Part shown: piece by piece, positions 35,581 to 44,391 of the stretch | Numbering within the stretch: position 1 is the first letter of the stretch | Layout: the number at the start of each line of letters is the position of its first letter | NCBI GenBank assembly: GCA_963559135.1 | Contig: CAUWJP010000009.1 | Span: forward strand, 1-64,000 | DNA: 64,000 bases | Source of the DNA: Sellimonas sp963559135 | GTDB taxonomy: Bacteria; Bacillota; Clostridia; Lachnospirales; Lachnospiraceae | Reading direction: 5' to 3' | Program-made: the position numbers and the translations under genes | Notes under the pieces: model-generated | What the model saw: only the letters and a program-made list of their open reading frames with translations | What the model was told of the DNA's origin: nothing | Database searches by the model: none

Positions 35581-36789
35581 ATGCTGATTGTAAAGAAATT
35601 CGGGGGAAGCTCTGTCGCAAACAGAGAAAGAATCTTCAACGTAGCAAGACGCTGCATTGAGGATTATAAAAAAGGGAATGATGTAATTGTAGTACTTTCA
35701 GCTATGGGAGATACGACAGACGAACTTCTGGAACTGGCGCAGAGTATTAATCCAAATGCGCCAAAAAGGGAACTGGATATGCTCCTGACTACGGGAGAGC
35801 AGGTATCTGTTGCGCTGATGGCGATGGCATTTCATTCTTATGATGTTCCGGCAATCTCTCTGAATGCTTTTCAGGTGCGGATGCATTGTACAGCAAGGTA
35901 CGGAAATGCAAGATTCAAACGGATTGATACCGAACGGATCCAGCATGAACTGGAAGCGAGAAAGATTGTAATTGTGACAGGATTCCAGGGAATCAACAAA
36001 TATGATGATTATTCTACCCTTGGACGTGGCGGTTCCGATACTACTGCGGTTGCGCTTGCGGCAGCACTTCACGCTGACAAGTGCGAAATCTATACTGATG
36101 TGGACGGCGTCTACACGGCGGATCCGAGAATTGTAAAAAATGCAAGAAAAATTGATGAGATTATTTACGATGAAATGCTGGAACTTGCGACTTCAGGAGC
36201 AAAAGTGCTTCATAATCGGTCCGTTGAGATGGCCAAGAAGTACGGAGTGGAGCTGGTTGTGCGTTCCAGTCTTACATCAGAAGAGGGAACCGTAGTCAAG
36301 GAGGTAGTAAAAATGGAAAAAATGTTAATCACCGGTGTGGCAGCCGACAGAAATACAGTAAGAATCTCTGCGATTGGAGTGAAAGACGAGCCGGGAATTG
36401 CGTTCAAAATTTTCAATACACTAGCTAAAAATAATATCAATGTGGATATTATTCTGCAGTCTGTTGGAAGAAACGGAACAAAGGATATTTCTTTCACCGT
36501 ATCCGAGGATGATCTGAAAGAAGCACTTGATATTCTTGAGGAGAAAAAAGAAGTTCTTACAATAAAAGAGATTACATACAGCACCGATGTGGCAAAAGTA
36601 TCTATCGTAGGAGCCGGTATGCTCAGCAATCCGGGTGTTGCTGCAAAGATGTTTGAATCTCTGTTTAACTCCAATATCAATATCAACATGATTTCCACAT
36701 CCGAAATCCGTATCACCGTTCTGATTGATGAAAAAGATACGGAAAAAGCAATGATTGCAATTCATGATGGATTTGGACTGAATGATTAA
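35581..36789 (+). CDS. lysC: Aspartate kinase (aspartokinase II type)
   Basis: Phosphorylates aspartate, the entry to lysine, threonine, methionine and diaminopimelate. 402 residues. The kinase domain begins VKKFGGSSVANRERI and includes TTGEQVSVALM, GRGGSDTTAVALAA and YTDVDGVYTADPRIV. Two ACT domains follow from about residue 255 (ISAIGVKDEPGIAFKIF and VSIVGAGMLSNPGVAAKMF). GGAGG precedes the start. An internal AAGGAGG and ATG at 36298-36315 would give a separate 158-residue regulatory subunit. It ends the operon at a terminator. Confidence 0.97.
   Translation: MLIVKKFGGSSVANRERIFNVARRCIEDYKKGNDVIVVLSAMGDTTDELLELAQSINPNAPKRELDMLLTTGEQVSVALMAMAFHSYDVPAISLNAFQVRMHCTARYGNARFKRIDTERIQHELEARKIVIVTGFQGINKYDDYSTLGRGGSDTTAVALAAALHADKCEIYTDVDGVYTADPRIVKNARKIDEIIYDEMLELATSGAKVLHNRSVEMAKKYGVELVVRSSLTSEEGTVVKEVVKMEKMLITGVAADRNTVRISAIGVKDEPGIAFKIFNTLAKNNINVDIILQSVGRNGTKDISFTVSEDDLKEALDILEEKKEVLTIKEITYSTDVAKVSIVGAGMLSNPGVAAKMFESLFNSNININMISTSEIRITVLIDEKDTEKAMIAIHDGFGLND
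36298..36315 (+). promoter_or_regulatory. Internal ribosome site and start for a lysC beta subunit
   Basis: AAGGAGG at 36298-36304, eight bases, then an in-frame ATG at 36313 (Met245), followed by a second ATG three codons on. Translation here gives the 158-residue C-terminal ACT part. B. subtilis aspartokinase II makes its beta subunit from an internal start at almost the same position. Confidence 0.75.
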
Positions 36790-36805
36790 GAACTAGGAAA
36801 ATAGG

Positions 36806-36848
36806 AAAATCCCCTTTCCGCGGGCGCGGTAAGGGGATTATTTATCTT
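36806..36848. terminator. Bidirectional terminator between lysC and xre
   Basis: AATCCCCTT / AAGGGGATT stem with a GC-rich inner part, tail ATTTATCTTTC on the plus strand. It overlaps the stop codon of the convergent xre gene. Confidence 0.75.
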
Positions 36849-37218
36849 TCAGGAATCCTTGAATGATCTGTTGGTCGTTTTTAGTGGAATACCGGTATTT
36901 CATGATCAGATCAATTTCCAGATCCGTCACGCAGATCGAGTGTTTCTGATCTTCTGTTTCACAAAGATGATACTGATAGACGGGAAGTGATTCTTTGATT
37001 TGATCAGAATCAATGACGCCTGCAACCAGTTCATCAAGTGTGACTTTATAAAAATCAGAAAAAAGGATCAAAGTAGACAAGTCCGGTTCTCTGAGAGCCT
37101 GTTCATAGTGAGAGTACGCCTGCCTGGTAATGTTTAGAATAGAGCTGAGCTGTTTCTGTGTGTAATTGTATTTTTTGCGCAGAGTTTTCAGATTCTTTGC
37201 AAGCTGTACATTTGCCAT
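36838..37218 (-). CDS. Xre-family helix-turn-helix regulator
   Basis: A 126-residue repressor-like protein. The N-terminal HTH (LAKNLKTLRKKYNYTQKQLS, SILNITRQAYSHYEQALREP) occupies residues 6-65. The rest is an unassigned C-terminal part with LYxKYR-like helices (DLIMKYRYSTKNDQQIIQGF), perhaps for dimerisation or ligand sensing. The start at 37218 has GGAGG seven bases upstream. Upstream there is a -10-like TATACT inside an inverted repeat, suggesting autoregulation. It may be co-transcribed with the CYTH gene upstream on the same strand. Target unknown. Confidence 0.88.
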   Translation of the reverse strand: MANVQLAKNLKTLRKKYNYTQKQLSSILNITRQAYSHYEQALREPDLSTLILFSDFYKVTLDELVAGVIDSDQIKESLPVYQYHLCETEDQKHSICVTDLEIDLIMKYRYSTKNDQQIIQGFLKDK

Positions 37219-37235
37219 GGCATACCTCCATTTTT

Positions 37236-37256
37236 AGAAACAGTATATCAGTTTCT
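37236..37256. promoter_or_regulatory. Inverted repeat over the xre promoter
   Basis: AGAAAC and GTTTCT arms nine bases apart. On the minus strand the spacer contains TATACT, a good -10 box, so a protein bound here would block xre transcription. Candidate operator for the Xre protein. Confidence 0.55.
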
Positions 37257-37323
37257 ATGTAAAAATTCAGATAATGCCACAAAACGTATCTTTGCATAAC
37301 AAGGCAACAAAACGTTGCTTTTT

Positions 37324-37767
37324 TTATAATTTACTCAGCGTGCTGTTGTGATAAAGAGAGGAAAACGTTACATCTTCCGCAAACCAGGACGGAGGAGTAA
37401 AGGAATCTGCCATCTCTACGGAAGGAAATTCCACCTCGGCCAGAATGAGAGGGGCAAGATCTCCTTTAAAACAGTCAAGCTCAATCGTCAGCCCGCCTTC
37501 CAGTGGAATCAGATAACGCCTCTTCTGAATCAGCCTTCCATCAATTTTAGTGAGAAGATGTTCATATGCCTCTTGTGTAAGAGGAAGATTATACTCCTCG
37601 CGGACCATCAGGCCTTTGGATTTATAGGTCAGTGTGTAATCGTCATCCGAGCGGCGGATACGCACAACCGGACTGGTATTCAGATATCCCTGTTCCATCT
37701 CATGATACGGATAATCATCCAGAGAGAGTGGACAGGACTCGATGAGGTATTTACGTTCGATTTCCAT
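37324..37767 (-). CDS. CYTH-domain (triphosphate tunnel) protein
   Basis: A 147-residue protein with the CYTH signature at its N terminus (MEIERKYL, the ExExK motif) and alternating charged strands typical of the tunnel fold (VRIRRSDDDYTLTYKSKG, YLIPLEGGLTIELDCF, LAEVEF). Members hydrolyse inorganic triphosphate, thiamine triphosphate or nucleotide triphosphates; the class IV adenylate cyclases share the fold. The start at 37767 follows AAGGAGGAAGCATAT, and family members begin at MEIERK. The substrate is not predictable here. Confidence 0.88.
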   Translation of the reverse strand: MEIERKYLIESCPLSLDDYPYHEMEQGYLNTSPVVRIRRSDDDYTLTYKSKGLMVREEYNLPLTQEAYEHLLTKIDGRLIQKRRYLIPLEGGLTIELDCFKGDLAPLILAEVEFPSVEMADSFTPPSWFAEDVTFSSLYHNSTLSKL

Positions 37768-37908
37768 ATATGCTTCCTCCTTCATAATCAGTATGCTCTG
37801 TTCTTTCAGTATAAATGTACTGTAGGGGGAAAACAAGGGGGAAAGGACACCGGTTGCTTTTTTTTATGGAGTCTGCTAGAATCAAAATCGAATAAGGAGG
37901 AGAAAATC

Positions 37909-38583
37909 ATGAGAAAAAAAGCCTGTGCTTTAGCGGTTGTATTACTTGCGGGCGTACTGGTTTGTGTCGGATGCGGCGGAGACTTTGACGCAGCAGGGTA
38001 TGTACAGGCCGTACTCGATGAGAGACTCCAGGGGGAATTTACGGAGGCATCCAGAATCATGGATACATCCGAATATGAATTGAAACAGGATTATGAAGCA
38101 GCTGTCGACCAGTTTGTTTATGCATATCTGACATCCGGCTATGAAGAGCTCAGCGACTATACGTTGTATGAATATGAGACGCTTGTAAAAGAGATCTTTG
38201 GCGTGATGAAATATGATGTGCAGAAGGCGAAGAAGACCAGCTCCAAAGAGTACGAAGTTTCTGTGGAGATCCAGCCGGTGGATCTGTTTATCAATTATGT
38301 GCCTGCATTACAGGATGCAGCCAATGAAATTGAGCAGTCCGCTCAGAATGGAGGATATGAAGGAACGGATGAAGAAATTCAGGATATGATGCAGTACGAC
38401 TATTTGTTCAGAGCGTATGATCTTCTGGAAGAATCGTACCTGAATATGCAGTACTCGGATCCGGAGACCGTGATTGTAAAGGTGGAGGCAGATGACGGAA
38501 ATACCTATTCTGTCAGCGAGGAAGAATACCAGGCACTTCTGGAACAGTTTTTCCGTATGGACGAAGTGGGAAGCGGAAGCTAA
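37909..38583 (+). CDS. Putative lipoprotein (DUF5105-like)
   Basis: A 224-residue secreted protein: RKK n-region, hydrophobic core and a lipobox ending VCVGC, so it is expected to be lipid-anchored. The mature part is helical and acidic, with repeated pairs such as FTEASRIMDTSEYELKQDYE and the end YSVSEEEYQALLEQFFRMDE. It resembles the DUF5105-type lipoproteins of clostridia, but I hold this loosely. AAGGAGG lies ten bases before the start; the long open frame further upstream is chance. It is preceded by the divergent CYTH gene. Confidence 0.8.
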   Translation: MRKKACALAVVLLAGVLVCVGCGGDFDAAGYVQAVLDERLQGEFTEASRIMDTSEYELKQDYEAAVDQFVYAYLTSGYEELSDYTLYEYETLVKEIFGVMKYDVQKAKKTSSKEYEVSVEIQPVDLFINYVPALQDAANEIEQSAQNGGYEGTDEEIQDMMQYDYLFRAYDLLEESYLNMQYSDPETVIVKVEADDGNTYSVSEEEYQALLEQFFRMDEVGSGS

Positions 38584-38645
38584 GAGTCAAAACTCTGGTT
38601 TCCGGCAGAAAACGGCGAAAATCTGAGGAAAAGTAAAGGTAGGAC

Positions 38646-38674
38646 TGGAAATCCGCACAAGAATATGGTATACT
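38646..38674 (+). promoter_or_regulatory. Promoter of the tig operon
   Basis: TGGAAA and TATACT separated by 17 bases, about 70 bases upstream of tig. Confidence 0.55.
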
Positions 38675-38746
38675 CATACAATCAGTGTAATGTAGATAAG
38701 TCTGCCGACTTTTCGCATATACGATAAGATTTAGGAGGAAATGTAA

Positions 38747-40033
38747 ATGAGTTTACAAGTAGAGAAACTGGAACACAACATGGCGAAACTGACAATTGAA
38801 GTTTCTGCCGAAGAACTGGAAAAAGCACTCCAGGGAGCTTACAACAAGCAGAAGAAAAACATCAGCATCCCAGGATTCCGTAAAGGAAAAGTGCCGCGCC
38901 AGATGATCGAAAAAATGTACGGACCGGAAGTTTTCTACGATGATGCTGCAAATCAGCTGATTCCGGAAGCATACGGAAAAGTATATGATGAAGAGGATCT
39001 TGAGATCGTATCACAGCCGAAGATTGATATCGTACAGATTGAAAAAGGCAAACCATTTATTTTTACAGCTGAGGTAGCTTTAAAGCCGGAAGTTACATTA
39101 GGAGAATACAAAGGATTAAAGGTTGAAAAGATTTCCAACCGCGTAACACAGAAAGAGATCGAAGCAAAACTTGTTGAAGAGCAGGAAAAGAATGCAAGAA
39201 CAGTTTCTGTGACAGACCGTCCGGTTCAGGATAAAGACGAAGTTGTACTTGACTTTGAAGGATTTGTTGACGGTGTTGCTTTTGAAGGCGGAAAAGGAGA
39301 AAACTATCCGCTTACAATCGGTTCCGGAGCATTTATCCCGGGATTTGAAGAGCAGTTGATCGGTGCAAACCTGGAAGAAGAAAAAGAAGTGAATGTAAAA
39401 TTCCCGGAAGAGTACCATGCAAAAGACCTGGCAGGAAAAGAAGCAGTCTTCAAATGTACAGTGCATGAGATCAAAGTAAAAGAACTTCCAGAACTGGATG
39501 ACGAGTTCGCATCCGAAGTTTCCGAGTTTGAGACTCTGGACGCTTATAAAGCTGACATCAAGGCAAAGATCAAAGAACAGAAGATCGCAGAAGGCAAGAG
39601 AAAACAGGAAGACAAGGCAGTAGAGGAAGCTGTTGCAAACGCACAGATGGATATTCCGGATGCTATGGTTGATACAGAAGTAAGACAGATGGCGAATGAT
39701 TTTGCACAGAGATTACAGCAGCAGGGACTGACTCTTGACCAGTACTTCCAGTTTACAGGAATGACAGCTGAGAAGATGACAGAAGAGCTGAAACCGCAGG
39801 CATTAAAGAGAATTCAGACAAGACTTGTTCTGGAAGCGATCGTAAAAGCAGAAAACATCGAAATCAGCGATGAAAAGATTGATGAGGAAATCCAGAAAAT
39901 GGCTGACGCTTACAAGATGGAGGCGGATAAGCTGAAGGAATTCATGGGAGAAAAAGAAAAAGAACAGATGAAACTGGACATGGCTGTTCAGGAAGCAGTT
40001 ACATTCCTTGTTGATAATGCGGTAGAAGAATAA
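38747..40033 (+). CDS. tig: Trigger factor
   Basis: Ribosome-bound chaperone and peptidyl-prolyl isomerase that meets nascent chains at the exit tunnel. 428 residues. The ribosome-docking signature is IPGFRKGKVPRQMIEKMYG near residue 43. The FKBP-type domain is near 150-240 (DEVVLDFEGFVDGVAFEGG, FIPGFEEQLIGA), with the long helical chaperone arms after it. AGGAGG lies before the start. First gene of tig-clpP-clpX, a conserved proteostasis order. Confidence 0.98.
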   Translation: MSLQVEKLEHNMAKLTIEVSAEELEKALQGAYNKQKKNISIPGFRKGKVPRQMIEKMYGPEVFYDDAANQLIPEAYGKVYDEEDLEIVSQPKIDIVQIEKGKPFIFTAEVALKPEVTLGEYKGLKVEKISNRVTQKEIEAKLVEEQEKNARTVSVTDRPVQDKDEVVLDFEGFVDGVAFEGGKGENYPLTIGSGAFIPGFEEQLIGANLEEEKEVNVKFPEEYHAKDLAGKEAVFKCTVHEIKVKELPELDDEFASEVSEFETLDAYKADIKAKIKEQKIAEGKRKQEDKAVEEAVANAQMDIPDAMVDTEVRQMANDFAQRLQQQGLTLDQYFQFTGMTAEKMTEELKPQALKRIQTRLVLEAIVKAENIEISDEKIDEEIQKMADAYKMEADKLKEFMGEKEKEQMKLDMAVQEAVTFLVDNAVEE

Positions 40034-40062
40034 GAGACATAAATAATAAGGAGGCATGTTGC

Positions 40063-40644
40063 ATGAGTTTAGTACCTTATGTCATTGAGCAGACAAGCCG
40101 TGGAGAGCGTTCATACGACATCTACTCAAGACTTTTAAAAGACAGAATCATTTTTCTGGACGGTGAAGTAAATGATGCTTCAGCGAGTGTGATTGTTGCA
40201 CAGCTCCTGTTCCTGGAAGCAGAAGATCCGGGTAAGGATATCAACTTATACATCAACAGTCCAGGCGGTTCTGTGACGGCAGGTCTGGCAATTTATGATA
40301 CGATGCAGTACATCAAGTGTGATGTGTCTACGATCTGTATTGGAATGGCTGCAAGTATGGGATCATTCCTTCTTTCCGGAGGAACAAAAGGAAAACGTCT
40401 TGCACTTCCGAATGCTGAGATCATGATTCATCAGCCGTCAGGCGGTGCACAGGGTCAGGCGACAGAGATACAGATTGCAGCAGAGCATATTCTGAAAACC
40501 CGCCAGAAGTTAAATGAAATTCTGGCAGCAAATACCGGGCAGACACTGGAGACGATCAGCCGAGATACTGATCGTGACAATTTCATGTCTGCTGAGGAAG
40601 CAAAAGAATACGGTTTAATTGATGAGGTCATCACGAGCCGGTAA
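40063..40644 (+). CDS. clpP: ATP-dependent Clp protease proteolytic subunit
   Basis: Forms the tetradecameric serine protease barrel fed by ClpX. 193 residues, normal length. The catalytic Ser is in GMAASMGSF (about residue 98), the His in MIHQPSGG (about 123) and the Asp in the DTDRDNFMSAEEAKEYGLID segment (about 172). AAGGAGG lies before the start. It is 29 bases after tig and about 90 bases before clpX. Confidence 0.98.
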   Translation: MSLVPYVIEQTSRGERSYDIYSRLLKDRIIFLDGEVNDASASVIVAQLLFLEAEDPGKDINLYINSPGGSVTAGLAIYDTMQYIKCDVSTICIGMAASMGSFLLSGGTKGKRLALPNAEIMIHQPSGGAQGQATEIQIAAEHILKTRQKLNEILAANTGQTLETISRDTDRDNFMSAEEAKEYGLIDEVITSR

Positions 40645-40650
40645 AGGGGA

Positions 40651-40687
40651 AACAAGGGGCTGTCCCATGTGCTTGGGGCATCCCCTT
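40651..40687 (+). other. Hairpin between clpP and clpX
   Basis: AAGGGGCTGTCCC / GGGGCATCCCCTT with one mismatch and a G-T pair. Only a weak T-run follows (CCGTGTTTC), so it likely attenuates rather than ends transcription into clpX. Confidence 0.5.
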
Positions 40688-40735
40688 TCCGTGTTTCATA
40701 ATATAATGCGGAAAGTATATAAATGAGGTGTGAGA

Positions 40736-41986
40736 ATGGCTTTAAAAGAAGATGTGGTAAGATGTTCCTTCTGTAATAAGACACAGTCACAGGTGCGCAA
40801 GCTGATTGCGGGACCGAACGGTGCTTACATCTGTGATGAATGTATTGAGATCTGTGCCGAAATTATAGAGGAAGAATTCGAATATGAGAGCGAAGATAAC
40901 GGGCTTGGAGAGATTAATCTCTTAAAGCCGGAGGAAATAAAGAGCTTCCTGGATGACTATGTTATTGGTCAGGAGGAGGCAAAGAAGGTTCTTTCCGTTG
41001 CTGTTTACAATCATTATAAACGGATCAAAGCGGAAAAGGATCTGGGAGTGGAGCTGCAGAAAAGCAATATTCTTATGCTTGGACCAACCGGAAGCGGAAA
41101 GACGCTTCTTGCGCAGACACTTGCAAAAGTGTTGAATGTGCCGTTTGCGATTGCAGATGCCACAACATTGACAGAAGCAGGATATGTCGGAGAAGATGTG
41201 GAAAATATTCTTCTGAAGATTATCCAGGCTGCTGACGGTGATATTGAAAGAGCAGAATACGGAATTATTTATATCGATGAGATCGACAAGATTACGAGAA
41301 AATCTGAAAATCCATCCATCACAAGAGATGTATCAGGAGAAGGTGTACAGCAGGCGCTTCTGAAGATCATTGAAGGTACGATTGCATCCGTGCCTCCGCA
41401 AGGCGGCAGAAAGCACCCGCATCAGGAACTGTATCAGATTGATACTTCCAACATCCTTTTCATCTGCGGCGGAGCATTTGAGGGAATCGATAAGATCATC
41501 GAAAAGAGAATCGATCAGAAGTCTATCGGATTCAATGCAGAGATCGCATCCAACCATGAGGATAATCTGGACAGACTGTTAAATCAGGTACTGCCGCAGG
41601 ATCTGGTTAAGTTCGGTCTCATTCCGGAATTTGTCGGACGTGTTCCAGTAGTTGTTGCACTTGAATCTCTTGACAGGGAAGCTCTGATTCAGATTCTGAC
41701 AGAGCCAAAGAGTTCGATTGTGAAGCAGTATCAGAAGCTGATGGAGCTGGACGGAGTCAGCCTGCATTTTGACAAGGAGGCTCTGGAGGCCATTGCGGAC
41801 CGTTCCATTGCAAGAAATACCGGGGCCAGAGGATTAAGGGCAATTATGGAAAATGTCATGATGGATATCATGTACAGAGCCCCATCGGATGAAACGCTGA
41901 AAACCTGCATCATTACAAAAGATGCTGTAGAGGGGAAGAGCCTGCCAAAGACCGAGCATGAAGAACGCAAATCTGAAAGTGCATAA
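40736..41986 (+). CDS. clpX: ATP-dependent Clp protease ATP-binding subunit ClpX
   Basis: AAA+ unfoldase that recognises tagged proteins and threads them into ClpP. 416 residues. The N-terminal zinc finger is CSFCNKTQ ... CDECIEIC. Walker A is GPTGSGKT, Walker B IIYIDEIDKI, and the pore loop GYVGED follows Walker A. The ClpP-docking IGF loop appears as SIGFNAEI. The ATG at 40736 is preferred over GTG two codons earlier, since ClpX proteins begin close to the zinc finger. Confidence 0.98.
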   Translation: MALKEDVVRCSFCNKTQSQVRKLIAGPNGAYICDECIEICAEIIEEEFEYESEDNGLGEINLLKPEEIKSFLDDYVIGQEEAKKVLSVAVYNHYKRIKAEKDLGVELQKSNILMLGPTGSGKTLLAQTLAKVLNVPFAIADATTLTEAGYVGEDVENILLKIIQAADGDIERAEYGIIYIDEIDKITRKSENPSITRDVSGEGVQQALLKIIEGTIASVPPQGGRKHPHQELYQIDTSNILFICGGAFEGIDKIIEKRIDQKSIGFNAEIASNHEDNLDRLLNQVLPQDLVKFGLIPEFVGRVPVVVALESLDREALIQILTEPKSSIVKQYQKLMELDGVSLHFDKEALEAIADRSIARNTGARGLRAIMENVMMDIMYRAPSDETLKTCIITKDAVEGKSLPKTEHEERKSESA

Positions 41987-41999
41987 TAGACAGAATAAG

Positions 42000-42033
42000 A
42001 AAGGTGCAGGTAATTCTACCTGCACCTTTTATA
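42000..42033 (+). terminator. Terminator-like hairpin between clpX and lon
   Basis: Perfect 12-bp stem AAGGTGCAGGTA / TACCTGCACCTT around ATTC, then TTATA. lon starts only 17 bases later, so read-through must feed lon unless it has its own promoter. Confidence 0.75.
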
Positions 42034-42049
42034 AAATACGGAGGAATTA

Positions 42050-44380
42050 ATGACAGAACAAATCAATCAAATACCAATGGTGCCGATTCGGGGACTCACT
42101 GTCTTCCCGGGGATGGCAGTGCATTTTGATGTTGTCAGGATCAAATCCATGGAAAGTGTTCAGCAGGCAATGCTTGCAGGGCAGGAAGTGTTCCTGATCA
42201 GGCAGAAAGAAGAAAAAGCTGAAGAGCCGGCGAAAGAAGAGCTTTGCCGTACCGGTGTGTTGGCTGAAATCCGGCAGGTCGTGAGAGTACCTCAAAAAGG
42301 ACTCAGAGTGATAGTTTACGGCGAAAAGCGTGCAGTGTTAAGAGAGATGCGGGAAGCGGAGGGATACTGGGAGGCAGATATTTCCATCTGTCCTGAAAAG
42401 CGTCCCGAGCTTCCGGAAGGCGTTTCCCTGGAAGGAATGAAAAAGATTCTGATGGATGCCCTGAAGCTGTATGTGAGAAAGACGAAACGTGTTCCGGAAG
42501 GAGTGATCCGGGATATTCTGAAACTGGACGATGTCTATGAAATGGCAGGAGAAGCAGCAGCCGGGATCGGACTGGATTCCGCTGCCCTTCAGAAACTGTT
42601 AGATGAGGATGATCTTTTGGAGCGATTCTATCTGCTCGTTGCCAAAATCGAAGAGGATACACGCGCTGCAGATATCACTGCGGAGATTGAAAAGAAAGTC
42701 AGAGAGCGGATTGACAAAGGCCAGCGGGAATATATTCTGAGAGAACAGTTAAAATATATCCGGGAGGAACTGGGAGAGGACGGGACACTGTCCGATGCGG
42801 AAGAGTTTGAAAAAGCAGAGAAGAAAATGCAGGCTCCGGAGGAAGTACACGAGAAAGTGACAAAAGAAATCCGCCGGTTTAAAAATGCGGTAAATAACCC
42901 GACCGAGGCAGGAGTCATCCGTACTTATCTGGAGACGATGCTGGAAATGCCATGGGATAAAAGGGCGGATGAGTATACCGACATGGAGCATGCCAAAGCG
43001 ATTCTCGAGGCAGAGCATTATGGATTAAAAGAAGTCAAAGAACGGGTGTTGGAATATCTGGCAGTCCGGGAACTGACAAAACGAAGCGGATCTTCCATTT
43101 TGTGCCTTGTGGGACCTCCGGGAACCGGAAAAACATCCATTGCAAAATCCCTGGCGGAGTCCATGAAGAAACCCTATGTAAGAATCTCCCTGGGAGGTGT
43201 CAGAGATGAGGCAGAGATCAGGGGCCACAGGAAGACATATGTAGGAGCGATGCCGGGAAGAATTGCAGATGGACTTCGGAAAGCCGGAGTAAAAAATCCG
43301 GTGATGCTTCTGGATGAGATTGACAAGGTGAGCTCAGATTATAATAAAGGGGATACGTTCTCCGCTCTTCTGGAAGTTCTGGATTCAGAGCAGAACAAAA
43401 AGTTCCGGGATCATTATCTGGAAGTGCCGTTGGATCTTTCGGAAGTTGTCTTTGTAACAACAGCCAATACGCTTCAGACGATTCCAAGACCGCTTCTTGA
43501 CAGAATGGAAATCATTTCGGTTTCCAGCTATACGGAAAATGAAAAGATGCACATTGCAAAAGAGCATCTGATGAAAAAGCAGCTGGAACGCCATGGGCTG
43601 GAAGGTGGACTTCTCAGTATTTCGGACGGAGCTCTGTGGAAAATCATCCGCAATTATACGAAAGAGGCGGGTGTCCGTACACTGGAGCGTACCATCGGCG
43701 AGCTGTGCAGAAAGGCGGCCAAGGAAATTCTGGAGTCCGGGAAAAAGCGGGTACGCATCACGGAACGTAACCTGGGACAGTATCTTGGAAAGGAAAAATA
43801 CCATTATCATATGGCAAACAGCCAGGACGAAGTAGGAATTGTGACCGGTCTTGCATGGACAAGTGTTGGAGGGGATACACTTCAGATTGAGGTTAATGTT
43901 CTATCAGGAAAAGGGAAACTTCTTTTGACAGGACAGATGGGGGATGTCATGAAAGAGTCCGCTCAGGCCGGAATCAGTTATATCCGTTCCATCAGCAACC
44001 GTTGCGGAATCGAGGATGACTTTTTTGAAAACCATGACATTCATGTACATATTCCGGAAGGGGCAGTGCCAAAGGATGGACCGTCTGCGGGTATTACGAT
44101 GGCCACGGCGATCCTTTCCGCAGTGACCGGGAAAAAGGTTCGCGCGGATGTGGCGATGACAGGAGAGATTACGCTTCGAGGAAGAGTGCTTCCGATCGGA
44201 GGATTAAAAGAAAAACTGCTGGCAGCGAAAAACGCAGGTGTGCGGTGTGTGCTTGTACCATCCGAAAATCAGGCGGATGTGGAGGAAATCTCTAAAGAAA
44301 TCACAAAAGGACTGGATATCCGGTTCGTTTCCCGGATGGAAGAGGTATTAAACACGGTACTTGTAGAAAAAATAGAATAG
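42050..44380 (+). CDS. lon: ATP-dependent protease Lon
   Basis: Cytosolic AAA+ serine protease that degrades misfolded and regulatory proteins. 776 residues. The N-terminal substrate domain begins PMVPIRGLTVFPGM. Walker A is GPPGTGKTS near residue 354, Walker B VMLLDEIDKV. The catalytic Ser lies in PKDGPSAGITMATA near 679, and the Lys in GLKEKLLAAKNAGV near 722. CGGAGG lies before the start. engB follows after 11 bases. Confidence 0.98.
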   Translation: MTEQINQIPMVPIRGLTVFPGMAVHFDVVRIKSMESVQQAMLAGQEVFLIRQKEEKAEEPAKEELCRTGVLAEIRQVVRVPQKGLRVIVYGEKRAVLREMREAEGYWEADISICPEKRPELPEGVSLEGMKKILMDALKLYVRKTKRVPEGVIRDILKLDDVYEMAGEAAAGIGLDSAALQKLLDEDDLLERFYLLVAKIEEDTRAADITAEIEKKVRERIDKGQREYILREQLKYIREELGEDGTLSDAEEFEKAEKKMQAPEEVHEKVTKEIRRFKNAVNNPTEAGVIRTYLETMLEMPWDKRADEYTDMEHAKAILEAEHYGLKEVKERVLEYLAVRELTKRSGSSILCLVGPPGTGKTSIAKSLAESMKKPYVRISLGGVRDEAEIRGHRKTYVGAMPGRIADGLRKAGVKNPVMLLDEIDKVSSDYNKGDTFSALLEVLDSEQNKKFRDHYLEVPLDLSEVVFVTTANTLQTIPRPLLDRMEIISVSSYTENEKMHIAKEHLMKKQLERHGLEGGLLSISDGALWKIIRNYTKEAGVRTLERTIGELCRKAAKEILESGKKRVRITERNLGQYLGKEKYHYHMANSQDEVGIVTGLAWTSVGGDTLQIEVNVLSGKGKLLLTGQMGDVMKESAQAGISYIRSISNRCGIEDDFFENHDIHVHIPEGAVPKDGPSAGITMATAILSAVTGKKVRADVAMTGEITLRGRVLPIGGLKEKLLAAKNAGVRCVLVPSENQADVEEISKEITKGLDIRFVSRMEEVLNTVLVEKIE

Positions 44381-44391
44381 GAGGGATAAGA

